From positions 176,266 through 240,265 of the forward strand of contig NZ_JAGHQW010000001.1 of assembly GCF_017744115.1 (NCBI RefSeq): 64,000 bases of DNA, written 5' to 3'. Origin of the DNA: Salinisphaera sp. G21_0. GTDB taxonomy: Bacteria; Pseudomonadota; Gammaproteobacteria; Pseudomonadales; Endozoicomonadaceae. The notes beneath the pieces were generated by a model that was given only the letters and a program-made list of their open reading frames with translations, was not told the origin of the DNA and ran no database searches. The position numbers were made by a program, and so were the translations under genes. Positions 26,325 through 35,653 of the stretch are shown here, in pieces (position 1 is the stretch's first letter; each line of letters starts with the position of its first letter).

Positions 26325-26894
26325 ATGCAGTCTACATCATGTCCAAGTGCGCCGTCCTGCCATCTGAAAGACTACCTTTTGAACGAAGAGGTATTAATTA
26401 CCTCATGTTCTTGCGGTCACATTGGCTCACTTTTATGTTATGCGGTATCGGCTCTCCCTAAAGCTGCTCCTATCGGTTTTGTTTCATTTTGCACAGCTTC
26501 AGCCATTGGTCTCGCCATGGAGCAACGCAATATTGTCCGGCACGACTATGAAACCAAACTGTTGCTGATAAGCAACAAAGAGTTAAAAAGAGAGTTAAAG
26601 GAAAAGCTTGAACGATTATCCGTGAGGCAATGTGCTACTTTTCTTGGATGTAAAAAAAATCGGGAGGCAATTGCTGATCTTAAAAAATTGATTAAAGGAA
26701 ATGATGAAGCGCTGTATAAAAAGCTTGAGCGAATATCCAGTAAGCAAACCGTAAATAATCATACATGCACAATGAATAGCGAGAAAATGGAGGGCCTCCA
26801 TGAACTGATAAACAACATGTCAACGGTAATAACTGAACAGCCCGGGGTATTAAATCAACTACCCACAGACTGTCATCGGCAAAAAAACAGGTAG
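26325..26894 (+). CDS. Hypothetical protein with hydrophobic N-terminal segment
   Basis: The 189 residues are not recognised. The start ATG follows CAGGAATTG. Residues about 25-65 are hydrophobic with several Cys (LITSCSCGHIGSLLCYAVSA, then APIGFVSFCTASAIGLAM) and could form one or two membrane helices; the rest is charged helix with regular KELKRELKEKLERL spacing, so a cytoplasmic coiled coil is likely. Nine cysteines is high for its size. No operon partner is evident. Confidence 0.55.
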   Translation: MQSTSCPSAPSCHLKDYLLNEEVLITSCSCGHIGSLLCYAVSALPKAAPIGFVSFCTASAIGLAMEQRNIVRHDYETKLLLISNKELKRELKEKLERLSVRQCATFLGCKKNREAIADLKKLIKGNDEALYKKLERISSKQTVNNHTCTMNSEKMEGLHELINNMSTVITEQPGVLNQLPTDCHRQKNR

Positions 26895-27120
26895 TTGCCC
26901 TTGATATCTACCTTCTCCCAAAGTGGCATAGAGTCTGACGGATATCTCCTGGTTTGTAAGAAATGTAAAGCGCAGGATTTGTTCCATATCAGCACCGGCT
27001 TTCAATGTTTTCTGTATTCTCCGGTCTGTTGTGTTCAACACTGTGGTTCAGTAGAGTCTGGCCAATACTGGTTCCGATCCGGTTCAAGAGCCAATCATTC
27101 ATCGCCTCCCCGGATTTGTT

Positions 27121-27681
27121 ATGGAAACCTTTTCCCTTTCCGCACTGGTGGTTTTTCTCGCTGAAATCGGTGACAAGACCCAGCTGCTGTCGCTGATGCT
27201 GGCGTTGCGGTTTCGCGCTCCCTGGCTGATCTCTCTGGCTATTTTGCTGGCGACTCTGTTGAACCATGCCGTTGCCGTCTGGTTTGGCAGTTGGGTGGTT
27301 GCCTGGATTTCCCCTGATATTCTTCAATATCTGATTGCCGCTTCCTTTTTTGCTGTTGCTGTATGGACCCTGATCCCGGATAAGCTGAGTGACAATGATG
27401 GGGCAACGACGGGTTATGGCGTTTTTCTAACGACACTGGCTCTGTTTTTTGTGGCCGAGATGGGCGATAAGACCCAGGTCGCGACTGTGCTTCTGGCGGC
27501 TGAATGTTCTGCCACGATCATGGTGATTGCCGGCACTACGCTGGGCATGCTGCTGGCCAATATACCCGTGGTCTTCTTTGGTGAGAATTTGGCAGAGAGG
27601 CTGCCACTGCAATGGATTCGCCGTGGGGCTGCGTTGTTGTTTGCCGGGTTGGGCGTGATGGCGCTGGTGAATCCATCATAA
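27121..27681 (+). CDS. TMEM165/GDT1 (UPF0016) family cation exporter
   Basis: The 186-residue inner-membrane protein has six predicted helices in two halves, each beginning with the family motif E-x-G-D-K-T: LAEIGDKTQLLSLMLALRF near residue 12 and VAEMGDKTQVATVLLAA near residue 115. Bacterial members such as MneA export Mn2+, and eukaryotic ones exchange Ca2+ or Mn2+ for H+. I looked for a yybP-ykoY manganese riboswitch upstream, which controls some homologues, and did not find its GGGGAGTA core. The gene appears monocistronic. Confidence 0.88.
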   Translation: METFSLSALVVFLAEIGDKTQLLSLMLALRFRAPWLISLAILLATLLNHAVAVWFGSWVVAWISPDILQYLIAASFFAVAVWTLIPDKLSDNDGATTGYGVFLTTLALFFVAEMGDKTQVATVLLAAECSATIMVIAGTTLGMLLANIPVVFFGENLAERLPLQWIRRGAALLFAGLGVMALVNPS

Positions 27682-27821
27682 TATTGTTTCCGGGCTTACC
27701 AGCCGGAAAAAAGCGGGCCTGATTGTGAATAAAATGATGGCCAGATGTGCGCTGGCAGTTGACGTCAGATCGGGTTTTATGCAGAATGCCCTGCATCGGG
27801 ACGCGATGCCCCGATCCTTAT

Positions 27822-27936
27822 GGTGGACCTTGCCGGTCCCCCCGCAATAATCAGCTACGAACCCCGCCAGGCCCGGAAGGGAGCAACGGTAGTAGTGACA
27901 TTATGTGCCGGGGTGTGGCTGGCAGGGTTCGCCTCC
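27822..27936 (+). ncRNA. ffs: Signal recognition particle 4.5S RNA
   Basis: The universal SRP loop is clear: GCCAGGCCCGGAAGGGAGCA, corresponding to the GGTCAGGTCCGGAAGGAAGCAGCC of the E. coli RNA, with the partner side GTGCCGGGGTGTGGCTGGCA. Outer strands GGACCTTGCCGGTCC and GGCAGGGTTC pair to close the rod. The size of about 115 nt is normal. It lies directly before dnaX-ybaB-recR. Exact ends are estimated to within a few bases. Confidence 0.93.
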
Positions 27937-28078
27937 ATTATTCCGGGTTCTCCGGATTTTCCTCACTCCCAAACTCGCTTTCAAATACTTCTCTAACGTT
28001 TCCTGATCGTGCAATTTCAAGGCTTCTTGGTTAGCATAGATATTCTTTAATTCCCACATCAGGTATTGACGCTAATCA

Positions 28079-30241
28079 ATGAGCTATCAGGTTCTTGCAC
28101 GCAAATGGCGACCCCGTTCTTTCAAAGAGCTGGTAGGGCAGTCCCATGTTCTTCAGGCGCTGGTTAATGCCCTGGATCAGGATCGTCTCCACCATGCCTA
28201 CCTGTTTACCGGTACCCGGGGTGTGGGTAAGACCACCATTGCCCGTATTTTTGCCAGGTGTCTGAATTGTGAGCAGGGTGTCAGCTCGACCCCCTGTGGC
28301 CAGTGTTCAGCCTGCAAAGAGATTGATGATGGCCGGTTTGTAGACCTGATTGAAGTGGATGCGGCCTCCAGAACCAAGGTAGAAGATACCCGGGAACTGC
28401 TGGATAACGTTCAGTATGCGCCAACCCGTGGGCGCTATAAGGTGTACCTGATCGATGAGGTGCACATGCTCTCGGCGCACAGTTTTAACGCGCTGTTGAA
28501 AACGCTGGAAGAGCCGCCTCCCCATGTGAAATTCCTGCTGGCAACCACGGATCCTCAGAAGCTGCCGGTGACCATTTTGTCCCGCTGTCTACAGTTCAGC
28601 CTGAAGAATATGACGCCAGAGCGAATTGTCGGTCATCTGGAGAATATTCTTGGACAGGAACAGATCCCCTGCGAAGTGGCGGCACTGTGGCAGCTGGCCC
28701 GTGCTGCGGATGGCAGTATGCGTGATGCCCTCAGTTTGACGGATCAGGCCATTGCTTTTGGCAACGGGCGGGTCAGTGAGGCTGAGGTGGGGGCGATGCT
28801 GGGTACCATTGACCAGGGGCAGGTGATGAAGATGGTGGTGGCGCTGTCGACCGCCAATGCGGCTCATATCCTGGGTTCGGTGTCATCCCTGGCAGAACAT
28901 TCGCCGGATTATCTGGCAGTACTGGATGATATGCTGTCCCTGCTGCATCGGGTGGCCATTGCCCAGGCTGTGCCCGATGCCGTTGATAACAGTCAGGGTG
29001 ATCGTGAGCAGGTTATAGCGCTGGCATCATCAATGACGGCTGAGGATGTGCAGCTTTATTACCAGATTGGTCTTGTGGGCAAGAAAGACCTGCCCCTGGC
29101 ACCGGATCCCCGGGGTGGTTTTGAAATGGCCTTGCTGCGTATGCTGGCGTTCCGGCCCGATGGTGCGCCAGCGGCTGGCAGGCAGCTTGAGATTTCTGGT
29201 GCAAAACAGGGTGTGATGGCGGTTGCAGCGCAGCCGGTAAATAATGTCGCCTCTTCATCTGCGGAAAGCTTTTCATCAGCTGAAGGCTCTTCATCAGCTG
29301 AAGGCTCTTCATCAGCTGAAGGCTCTTCATCAGCTGAAGGCTCTTCATCTCACAACAGCACTTCTGATGAGGAAGGTGCTTCTGATCCGGAGCCTGAGCC
29401 TGCTACCCAACAAGTTGATGCGCCTGCTGTTATTCATGAAACTGCTCAGGAAACCATTGAGCAAGAAAACCCTTCGCTCCAGAGCAGTGGTCACAGGGAT
29501 ACCTTTGAGCCTCCTGTTATTGCTGATGAGCCACCAAAAACACCACCAGAGGAAATAACCTCCCGGGCTGTGGTCAGTGAAGATGCACCGCCAATCCCGG
29601 AGGTCGTGCCACTGTCAGCGTATGACCAGGCTGCCTTTGAGTCGCCCGTTTATGATGAGCGTGACAGTGCTCTGGATGATATGCAGGCACACTGGTCGTC
29701 CGGAGTCGATTCTCAGGAAGTCGCTACTGTAGCGGGTGCCTCTGCTCACCAGTCTCTGAGTCTGTCATCGGTTGTTGCTCCTGAAGCCCCGGTCAGGGCT
29801 GTGGTGGAATTACCGGCAAAAGAAGATCGGGTGCCATTTACGCAGATGGATGCTGTGAGCTGGATTCAGGTTTTTCGCGGTCTTCCCCTGGGAGGGGTGA
29901 CAGGCACCATTGGTTCCCATTGTGAGTTTGTTGACAGTGAACAGGGTGCCGTCCGGTTACGACTTGATGAGCAGCGCAGCACGCTCTACAACGACACCCA
30001 TCGTCAGCGTGTGGAAAAGGCGCTGTGTGATTATTTTGAACAGTCCGTTAAACTGTCAATTGACACTGGTCGTATTGTTAATGAAACTCCTGCTGCCTGG
30101 CGCGAACGGAAAATTGCCGAGCGTCTTCAGGAAGCGAAAGAGAGTATTTATTCCGATGCCAGGGTAAAGGGGTTGATTGAGACCTTTTCGGCCATGGTCC
30201 TGGATGACTCGATTCAACCAGTTGGTAATATTATCAAGTAA
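28079..30241 (+). CDS. dnaX: DNA polymerase III subunits gamma and tau
   Basis: DnaX is the clamp-loader ATPase of the replicative polymerase. The 720-residue protein has the AAA+ part (residues 1-240) with Walker [10 protein letters not shown], the four-Cys zinc module (CLNCEQGV...CGQCSAC), Walker B LIDEVHML, sensor 1 and the SRC arginine finger (LSRCLQF), then the oligomerisation domain, a 250-residue acidic Ser/Pro-rich linker and a C-terminal tau part that would bind DnaB and Pol III alpha. The linker contains four 18-bp repeats. I saw no A-AAA-AAG slip site of the E. coli kind, so gamma, if made, needs another mechanism. ybaB and recR follow. Confidence 0.96.
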   Translation: MSYQVLARKWRPRSFKELVGQSHVLQALVNALDQDRLHHAYLFTGTRGVGKTTIARIFARCLNCEQGVSSTPCGQCSACKEIDDGRFVDLIEVDAASRTKVEDTRELLDNVQYAPTRGRYKVYLIDEVHMLSAHSFNALLKTLEEPPPHVKFLLATTDPQKLPVTILSRCLQFSLKNMTPERIVGHLENILGQEQIPCEVAALWQLARAADGSMRDALSLTDQAIAFGNGRVSEAEVGAMLGTIDQGQVMKMVVALSTANAAHILGSVSSLAEHSPDYLAVLDDMLSLLHRVAIAQAVPDAVDNSQGDREQVIALASSMTAEDVQLYYQIGLVGKKDLPLAPDPRGGFEMALLRMLAFRPDGAPAAGRQLEISGAKQGVMAVAAQPVNNVASSSAESFSSAEGSSSAEGSSSAEGSSSAEGSSSHNSTSDEEGASDPEPEPATQQVDAPAVIHETAQETIEQENPSLQSSGHRDTFEPPVIADEPPKTPPEEITSRAVVSEDAPPIPEVVPLSAYDQAAFESPVYDERDSALDDMQAHWSSGVDSQEVATVAGASAHQSLSLSSVVAPEAPVRAVVELPAKEDRVPFTQMDAVSWIQVFRGLPLGGVTGTIGSHCEFVDSEQGAVRLRLDEQRSTLYNDTHRQRVEKALCDYFEQSVKLSIDTGRIVNETPAAWRERKIAERLQEAKESIYSDARVKGLIETFSAMVLDDSIQPVGNIIK
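29270..29341 (+). repeat. 18-bp tandem repeat, four units, in the dnaX linker
   Basis: TCTTCATCAGCTGAAGGC is present four times (the first unit has one mismatch) followed by a half unit. It encodes SSSAEG units inside the disordered linker between the clamp-loader and tau domains. Copy-number change would keep the frame. Confidence 0.9.
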
Positions 30242-30309
30242 AAAGCCCGGGCGTGATGATCGGTGAATTCCGGTGGTCCCTGTTTGGTGTTTTTTGTGCA
30301 GAGGTCAAT

Positions 30310-30636
30310 ATGTTTAAAGGTGGTATGGGCAATCTGATGAAGCAGGCCCAGAAAATGCAGGAAGATATGGAGAAGCTCCAGGAGGAGTTGGCCAATGCAG
30401 TAGTCACTGGTGAAGCCGGTGCCGGGCTGGTTAAGGTCATCATGACCGGTCGTTATGATGTTCGTAAGGTAGAGATCGATCCAAGCCTGTTTGCGGAAGA
30501 CAAGGAGATGTTGGAAGATCTGGTGGCTGCTGCTATCAATGATGCGGTTCGTAAAGTAGAAGAGAACAACAAGGAAAAAATGGGTGAGCTGACCTCAGGG
30601 CTCGGTCTTCCAGCCGGTATAAAACTGCCATTCTAG
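30310..30636 (+). CDS. ybaB: Nucleoid-associated protein YbaB/EbfC
   Basis: The 108-residue protein begins [20 protein letters not shown], the typical YbaB start, with AGAGGT 5 bp before the ATG. It forms tweezer-like dimers that bind DNA and is co-transcribed with dnaX and recR in many bacteria. The C-terminus [17 protein letters not shown] is complete. The TAG stop codon lies inside the terminal CTAG of the family A MITE that abuts the gene, so the element replaced whatever followed the last sense codon. Confidence 0.94.
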   Translation: MFKGGMGNLMKQAQKMQEDMEKLQEELANAVVTGEAGAGLVKVIMTGRYDVRKVEIDPSLFAEDKEMLEDLVAAAINDAVRKVEENNKEKMGELTSGLGLPAGIKLPF

Positions 30637-30800
30637 GAGGCTGTCCGAGAATAGCGCCCGTAGCGAGGATGGCAGAAAATTGAGGATAAAAAGTCGGAAA
30701 TTTTTAGTGAATAGTGGTTCTATTTACTAAAAATTTCCGACTTTTTAGACCAATTTGCTGCCACCACAGTAGGGCAGTCTATTCTCGGTCAGCCTCCTAG
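30633..30800. mobile_element. MITE-like element, family A, copy 2 (168 bp)
   Basis: The left end reads CTAGGAGGCTGTCCGAGAAT and the right end is its inverted complement with one difference (GGTCAGCCTCCTAG). The core palindrome AAAAAGTCGGAAATTTTTAG and its complement dominate the middle. It matches copy 1 in inverted orientation with four mismatches in 168. It separates ybaB from recR and may place a hairpin in the dnaX-ybaB-recR transcript. Confidence 0.88.
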
Positions 30801-30884
30801 ACTCCTTACGCCCGACACGCTTGCTATGTTACTTAGAGCTAATGGGTGTCGGGCAGCGATATCATTGTTAATCAGGTTTTGTTT

Positions 30885-31484
30885 ATGTTCAGCCCCATGA
30901 TCAGGGAATTGATGGAGTCATTGCGCTGTCTGCCAGGCGTGGGGCCGCGTTCGGCCCAGAGAATGGCGTTGCACCTGCTGGAAAGGGATCGTGACGGGGC
31001 TGTGCGCTTGTCGGCTGCTCTCAGACAGGCTGCCGAAGGGGTGGGGCGATGCGGGCATTGCCGTACACTGACGGAAGAGCCTGTCTGTCAGATCTGTGCC
31101 AATCCCGGCAGGGATGAAAAACTGTTGTGTATTGTCGAGAATCCTTCGGATGTTATGGCCTTTGAGCAGGCCGGTGGCTTTTCAGGACGTTATTTTGTGT
31201 TAATGGGGCATTTGTCGCCTATTGATGGTATCGGGCCAGAAGATATTGGCATTGAACACCTGTTGAAAACGGTGGCTGATAATCAGGTAGAAGAGGTTAT
31301 CCTGGCAACCAACCCGACGGTGGAAGGTGAGGCCACGGCGCACTATATTGCTGAAGAGTTGAAAACCCTCGGGGTGACGGCCACTCGCATTGCTCATGGT
31401 GTTCCCCTGGGTGGTGAGCTTGAGTTTGTGGATGGTGGTACCCTGGCCCATGCCCTGGCAGGCCGCAAGAAGGTTGAAATCTGA
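30885..31484 (+). CDS. recR: Recombination mediator RecR
   Basis: RecR works with RecO and RecF to load RecA on gapped DNA. The 199 residues begin [20 protein letters not shown] (helix-hairpin-helix), continue with [17 protein letters not shown], the four-Cys zinc finger [20 protein letters not shown], and a Toprim domain ending in the Walker-B-like ARG block [22 protein letters not shown] sequence (here [19 protein letters not shown]). The ATG at 30885 matches the family start; upstream in-frame codons lie close to the MITE. It is separated from ybaB by that element. Confidence 0.95.
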   Translation: MFSPMIRELMESLRCLPGVGPRSAQRMALHLLERDRDGAVRLSAALRQAAEGVGRCGHCRTLTEEPVCQICANPGRDEKLLCIVENPSDVMAFEQAGGFSGRYFVLMGHLSPIDGIGPEDIGIEHLLKTVADNQVEEVILATNPTVEGEATAHYIAEELKTLGVTATRIAHGVPLGGELEFVDGGTLAHALAGRKKVEI

Positions 31485-31501
31485 CCAGAGGTTGATCAAC
31501 G

Positions 31502-32356
31502 ATGTCACAGCCTCCCTTTTTTCTTGGACTGCCCATGTGGAGTAACCGGGATTGGTTGGGAGGCCTCTTCCCGCAGCATGCGTCCAGTAAAGATTTTTTG
31601 CACCATTACAGCGGCGCATTTAATACGGTGGAAGGCAATACCACCTTTTACGCCTTGCCCGGCGAAGAAACCGTTGCCAGTTGGCAGGCGCAATTGAACC
31701 CCGGCTTTCGTTTCTGTTTTAAATTCCCAAAAACAATCACTCATGGTGGGCATTTATCCAATAGTGATGCGTTGCAGCAGTTTTTTGAGCGGTTGGGTGT
31801 GTTGAAGGCCTCACTTGGCCCTTTTATGATTCAGCTACCGGCTTCGTTCTGTCCTTCCCGGTTGGCTGAACTTGGGCGTTTTTTACGATCATTACCACAA
31901 GGTTATAGTTACGCCGTTGAAGTCCGTCACCCGACTTTTTTCACCAAAGGTGATGAGGAGCGCGAACTCAACCGGTTGCTGATGGATCTGGCTATTGACC
32001 GTGTCTGTTTTGATAGCCGTTCTCTGTTCAGCAGGCCTGCACGCAATGAAGCAGAGCGGGATGCTCAGGCTAAAAAGCCCCGTCTTCCAGTGCATGCAAT
32101 TGCTACCGGACAGTTTCCAATGATTCGTTTTATTGGCCTGGGAGATATGACCTGTGATGAAGAGTACCTTATACCCTGGCAGCACAAGTTGAGGGAATGG
32201 CTATCAGCAGGAAAACAGCCTTACTTTTTCATGCATAGCCCAAGTAATCGCGAGGTTCCTCTTCTGGCCAAGAGCTTTCATGACAGTTTTCAGGATTTGC
32301 CCGGATGGCATCCGCTGAAGATTGAGGCTCAAACCGATCAGCTGGATATTTTCTAA
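31502..32356 (+). CDS. DUF72 (YecE-like) protein
   Basis: The 284-residue product shows the DUF72 TIM-barrel features: FFLGLPMWSNRDW at the start, YSGAFNTVEGNTTFYALP, FRFCFKFPKTITH, and YAVEVRHPTFF. The biochemical role of the family is not established. It lies 17 bp after recR in the same direction with AGAGG at a usable distance, so it may be expressed with it. Confidence 0.88.
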   Translation: MSQPPFFLGLPMWSNRDWLGGLFPQHASSKDFLHHYSGAFNTVEGNTTFYALPGEETVASWQAQLNPGFRFCFKFPKTITHGGHLSNSDALQQFFERLGVLKASLGPFMIQLPASFCPSRLAELGRFLRSLPQGYSYAVEVRHPTFFTKGDEERELNRLLMDLAIDRVCFDSRSLFSRPARNEAERDAQAKKPRLPVHAIATGQFPMIRFIGLGDMTCDEEYLIPWQHKLREWLSAGKQPYFFMHSPSNREVPLLAKSFHDSFQDLPGWHPLKIEAQTDQLDIF

Positions 32357-32646
32357 AGATGGGAGATTTTAAGGCTTGGGTAATACCAGGGAGTAGGTAA
32401 ATCTGAGAGATATCCGTAATAGAAAAAAGTGTCCCTGATTTCAGGCTAAAATTAGACGAAATAACGCTTTTATATCAATAGGTTATATTTATAGCGTTGT
32501 TGCTGGAGTAACTGTTTGCTGGAACCAGCAAGGCCGTAACGCAAAGAGTTATCCTCGCATCATGAGCACTCTCTTTTTAATCGGACTTATCTGGCAGGTT
32601 GTGGATCGTGGATACGTAACTCGTTGAGCCGACTTTCGCTCATTTG
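32357..32646. other. Intergenic, no gene seen
   Basis: AT-rich sequence with no convincing frame. A short inverted repeat (TTTGCTGGAACCAGCAAG) lies at about 32513-32530. Gene debris begins on both strands immediately to the right. Confidence 0.4.
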
Positions 32647-32775
32647 CTAGGTAATCCACTGGCTTAAATCTTCCGGAGGCTTCATGTCATTGGTAATACA
32701 TGCCTCCAGAAAGCCTGTAAGCCACCGCTTCTGGTTAATCTGGCCATTAACGCCGTATAAAGTCAGGCTACCAAT
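32647..32775 (-). pseudogene. C-terminal scrap of an unidentified, possibly transposase, protein
   Basis: On the minus strand 42 codons read LTLYGVNGQINQKRWLTGFL, EACITNDMKPPEDLSQWIT and stop. The codon pattern is gene-like and the wording recalls C-termini of some transposases, but I cannot name the family with confidence. It is cut on the right by the exonuclease remnant, which runs in the opposite direction. Confidence 0.3.
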
Positions 32776-33042
32776 GGCGTTATTTCCAGTTATACCGGCA
32801 TATCCAATACCATGTTAAAATCTGCGCCGGATCGTTCATCGTTGACCCGGGAGTTTGCCGACTGTGTAGGGAAATATAACCAGGTGGCACGGAGGCTTTA
32901 CCAAAATGGCCCAGACTATAAACAGAGAACATTGGTACGATATAAGCGACTACCCACTGCTGGTGTCTTTCACCCGACTCTGGCGGATGCTGAAATGACT
33001 GCCCATCTCTGGTTACGAATGCTGGAAAATTTGGGGGAATAA
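32773..33042 (+). pseudogene. DnaQ-like 3'-5' exonuclease remnant with internal deletion
   Basis: The frame reads NGVISSYTGISNTMLKSAPD, TREFADCVGK, then RRLYQNGPDYKQRTLVRYKR and VFHPTLADAEMTAHLWLRML. These are the second and last parts of a DEDDh exonuclease of the DnaQ family: TGISNxM, EFAxFVG, and the ExoIII motif HxxLADAEMTAHLW. The stretch that should hold ExoII (VAHNASFD) between EFADCVGK and YNQVARR is missing, as is the N-terminal ExoI (DxE). The gene is therefore decayed. Confidence 0.55.
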
Positions 33043-33229
33043 TATCAACTGTCGACGTTTCGTTTAGCCCGATGCAGAAACTGGGGCGTACAGGGAAAGG
33101 TTCGGTACATACGTTCCTGCAAAAGCAGGCCTGGATAAAGTTGACGATGGATTGATTTACCAACTTCAAAGCTGAACAGAGCCTATCCACAATTTCAATG
33201 TCACAAATTTCCATACCCACTAATTCATT

Positions 33230-33868
33230 TCAGAGTTCTGGAGCTTCGAACCCAAATCGCTCTATTTCAGTCTGGTATTGACCTTTCAGCTTATGTACTG
33301 TTTTTTTCTGCCATATGAATGGGCGGTAAGAGCGGTCATAGTTATTCTTATTTTCAGGGATTCTGGTTGGCTGAATATTTAACCGTGAGCTTATATGGTC
33401 AAGCCCCGTTTGTAATTCCTGACATCTTTTCTGGTGATTAAAACTGTGCAATTCGATGATTTCATCGACATCCTTGATATACCTGAGTTGGCAGAGTGTG
33501 TCATCAAATCGGCCCTCATTATGCATAGGTGCCCTGAGGTGACTTTCTTTCGGTGGAGGACAGCCTGAGTCAACCCAATCTTCAAAACTGATGGACTGAT
33601 AACTTTTTGAGTCTGCTGTGTGCCGGTAAAAATAGAAGAATGAGTGTGCCCGATCCCAAGTATTCCTCACAACAACAAATGTTGTGTAGTTTTCCCACTT
33701 TTCAGGATATTTTGAGCGAATCACTTCAGGGATTGCATGATTAACCGTGGCAATACGATGGTCGAAGGGGTTATGGATATTTTGCACACCCATGAGTGCA
33801 TGTTTAATGGAATAGGTTGCTGTTTTAGGGTTTTCTACAAAAATATATTTTTTATTGTCATCAATCAT
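33230..33868 (-). CDS. Sulfotransferase
   Basis: The 212-residue protein has the 5'-phosphosulfate loop FVENPKTATYSIKHAL near the N-terminus and the 3'-phosphate block FVVVRNTWDRAHSFFYFY about 50 residues later, the layout of the Sulfotransfer_2 group (carbohydrate and heparan sulfotransferases). It should move sulfate from PAPS to a hydroxyl of a sugar or other acceptor. The protein is short and has no membrane anchor. It is divergent from an APS kinase gene 108 bp away, which supplies PAPS, so the two are likely functionally linked. The acceptor is unknown. Confidence 0.8.
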   Translation of the reverse strand: MIDDNKKYIFVENPKTATYSIKHALMGVQNIHNPFDHRIATVNHAIPEVIRSKYPEKWENYTTFVVVRNTWDRAHSFFYFYRHTADSKSYQSISFEDWVDSGCPPPKESHLRAPMHNEGRFDDTLCQLRYIKDVDEIIELHSFNHQKRCQELQTGLDHISSRLNIQPTRIPENKNNYDRSYRPFIWQKKTVHKLKGQYQTEIERFGFEAPEL

Positions 33869-33976
33869 CTTATTGATGCTCTGTCGAGTTGATCAGGTAT
33901 ATGCTGTTAATTTAATGTAAAAGAAATGCCGCAGGCAATATAACAACAGGTACTTTGAAAGGAAGCATCGCTTTTA

Positions 33977-34588
33977 ATGACTATGAAGCCTGTCAATTGG
34001 CACAGACATATGGTTCCGAAAAATGCTCGAAGCAGGCTTAAACGGCAAAAACCCTGTCTCCTCTGGTTTACGGGGCTGAGTGGGGCTGGAAAATCAACGT
34101 TGGCCAATTCAGTAGATCATATGCTTCATGGGATGCAGTTGCATACGTATGTGCTGGATGGTGACAATTTACGACATGGTTTAAACAGCGATCTGGGTTT
34201 CAGTTATCAGGACAGAATGGAAAATATCCGCCGTGCCGGTGAAGTATCCTCACTGATGGTCGATGCTGGTTTGATCGTTCTCGCTGCCTTTATTTCGCCG
34301 TTCAACTGTGATCGCTCTCTGGTTCGAAAAATGCTGAAGAACGGAGAATTTATAGAAATATATCTGAATACCGACATTTCTGTTTGCCAGCAGCGTGACC
34401 CTAAAGGTCTATATGACAGAGCTATTTCTGGAGAAATAAAAGACTTTACCGGGATAAGTTCACCCTATGAAATACCAGAAAACCCTGAGCTAACCATAGA
34501 TACCGAAAAGCTTTCGCTGACAGCATGTACAGAGTTAATTATTAACTACCTTTCTTCCCATCACTTTATTGAAGAGGGGGAGTGGTAG
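33977..34588 (+). CDS. cysC: Adenylylsulfate (APS) kinase
   Basis: CysC phosphorylates APS to PAPS. The 203 residues include the P-loop FTGLSGAGKSTLANS, YVLDGDNLRHGLNSDLGF, the FISPFNCDR block and the substrate lid DPKGLYDRAISGEIKDFTGI, all canonical. ATP sulfurylase genes are absent here, so this copy is not part of an assimilation operon. Flanking sulfotransferases suggest it feeds PAPS to them. The following gene starts on its stop codon (TAGTG), so translation is coupled. cysC is used here for the enzyme activity. Confidence 0.92.
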   Translation: MTMKPVNWHRHMVPKNARSRLKRQKPCLLWFTGLSGAGKSTLANSVDHMLHGMQLHTYVLDGDNLRHGLNSDLGFSYQDRMENIRRAGEVSSLMVDAGLIVLAAFISPFNCDRSLVRKMLKNGEFIEIYLNTDISVCQQRDPKGLYDRAISGEIKDFTGISSPYEIPENPELTIDTEKLSLTACTELIINYLSSHHFIEEGEW

Positions 34589-35649
34589 TGAGCTTGATAC
34601 AGAGCATGGATGATATTACTGATAAGTTACCCAGTGGGTTTGAGGTTGGTCGTTTGGGAATACGTCATTCCCGGAGATTCTGGTTTTCAACTCTGGCTCT
34701 GACTGAAGGAGGAACACCTGACCGGTTGACAGAATACCATCTTGATCGGGTGTTGCTCGATTGTCTGGGTGTAGGTTTGCACCAGGCAATACAATATCTG
34801 TTGTCGAATACACCTTCCTTTGAGTTGTTTGAGCAATGGGTTGTCGATATTGCCGGTGAGCCCGATCCTGACCAGGTGATGCGTTTCAACATGGAGTATG
34901 AACACTTAAGTCCCTGTGCAGAATATTCCTACCGCGCAGAGAAGAATCCTGACAACGCCATTCTTACCCATTCAGATATGCAGTTCTGGCATGAGAACGG
35001 GTATATCAGGATCAGTGATCTGATAGATCCTGCTCTTATCATGAATGCCTGTGGTGCGGTATGGCAAGCGGCGGGTGCGTCACCAGCAGACAACGCCAGC
35101 TGGTATTTGGGAAGCCGATCCGGAATCATGATTGGATTGATTCAGCATCCTGCCCTGGAGGCAATCAGGCGCTCCCCAATGATTCACCGGGTCTTCTCTG
35201 AACTCTGGGATACAGGGCATTTGTGGGCCTCAGCCGATCGTTGCAGTTTTCACCCTCCGCAAACGTCAATACATGCTTTTCAGGGGCCGGATTTACATTG
35301 GGATGTTGATGTTAATCACACGGTTTCGCTGTTCACACAAGGACTCGTGTATTTAACAGATACACCGGCTGAGCAAGGTGCTTTAACACTGGTTCCGGGT
35401 TTTCATCACCGGTTTCAAGATTGGATCAATGATCGTGGCCTAAATCCACAGATTGACCTGGAGGAGTTGCATGCCCAGGGATCGATCCCCATTGCCGGAA
35501 AGGCTGGAGACTTGATTATCTGGCATCACTGGTTACCCCATGGCTCAAGACCGAATCTTGGGAACCTGCCTCGGGTTGTGCAATATCTGAATATGTACCC
35601 CATGCATCTGGATTATGGTGATAAAGCCGCAATGCAACAAGGACAATGA
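34588..35649 (+). CDS. Phytanoyl-CoA dioxygenase family protein (PhyH) 1
   Basis: Fe(II)/2-oxoglutarate oxygenase of 353 residues. The double-stranded beta-helix core lies in the C-terminal two thirds: metal motif HxD as LHWDVDVNH (His237, Asp239), GLVYLTDTPAEQGALTLVPG, and the distal His in WLPHGSRPN, with a later Arg for 2-oxoglutarate. The first 130 residues (EVGRLGIRHSRRFWFSTLA) are an extra domain. The start GTG shares a base with the cysC stop, preceded by GGGGGAG. Substrate is unknown; hydroxylation of an amino acid or peptide-linked residue is possible. Confidence 0.83.
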   Translation: MSLIQSMDDITDKLPSGFEVGRLGIRHSRRFWFSTLALTEGGTPDRLTEYHLDRVLLDCLGVGLHQAIQYLLSNTPSFELFEQWVVDIAGEPDPDQVMRFNMEYEHLSPCAEYSYRAEKNPDNAILTHSDMQFWHENGYIRISDLIDPALIMNACGAVWQAAGASPADNASWYLGSRSGIMIGLIQHPALEAIRRSPMIHRVFSELWDTGHLWASADRCSFHPPQTSIHAFQGPDLHWDVDVNHTVSLFTQGLVYLTDTPAEQGALTLVPGFHHRFQDWINDRGLNPQIDLEELHAQGSIPIAGKAGDLIIWHHWLPHGSRPNLGNLPRVVQYLNMYPMHLDYGDKAAMQQGQ

Positions 35650-35653
35650 TCTC

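Noticed and set aside
26895..27120. Possible yybP-ykoY manganese riboswitch before the GDT1-family gene
   Set aside because: The conserved core sequences of that riboswitch are not present; the AT/GC pattern shows no matching helices.
28079..30241. Programmed frameshift for gamma subunit in dnaX
   Set aside because: No run of A residues with the A-AAA-AAG heptamer and following hairpin was found in the frame.
32780..33220. 146-codon minus-strand frame between DUF72 and the sulfotransferase
   Set aside because: It covers the exonuclease remnant on the other strand and reads as unmotivated sequence; not a gene.
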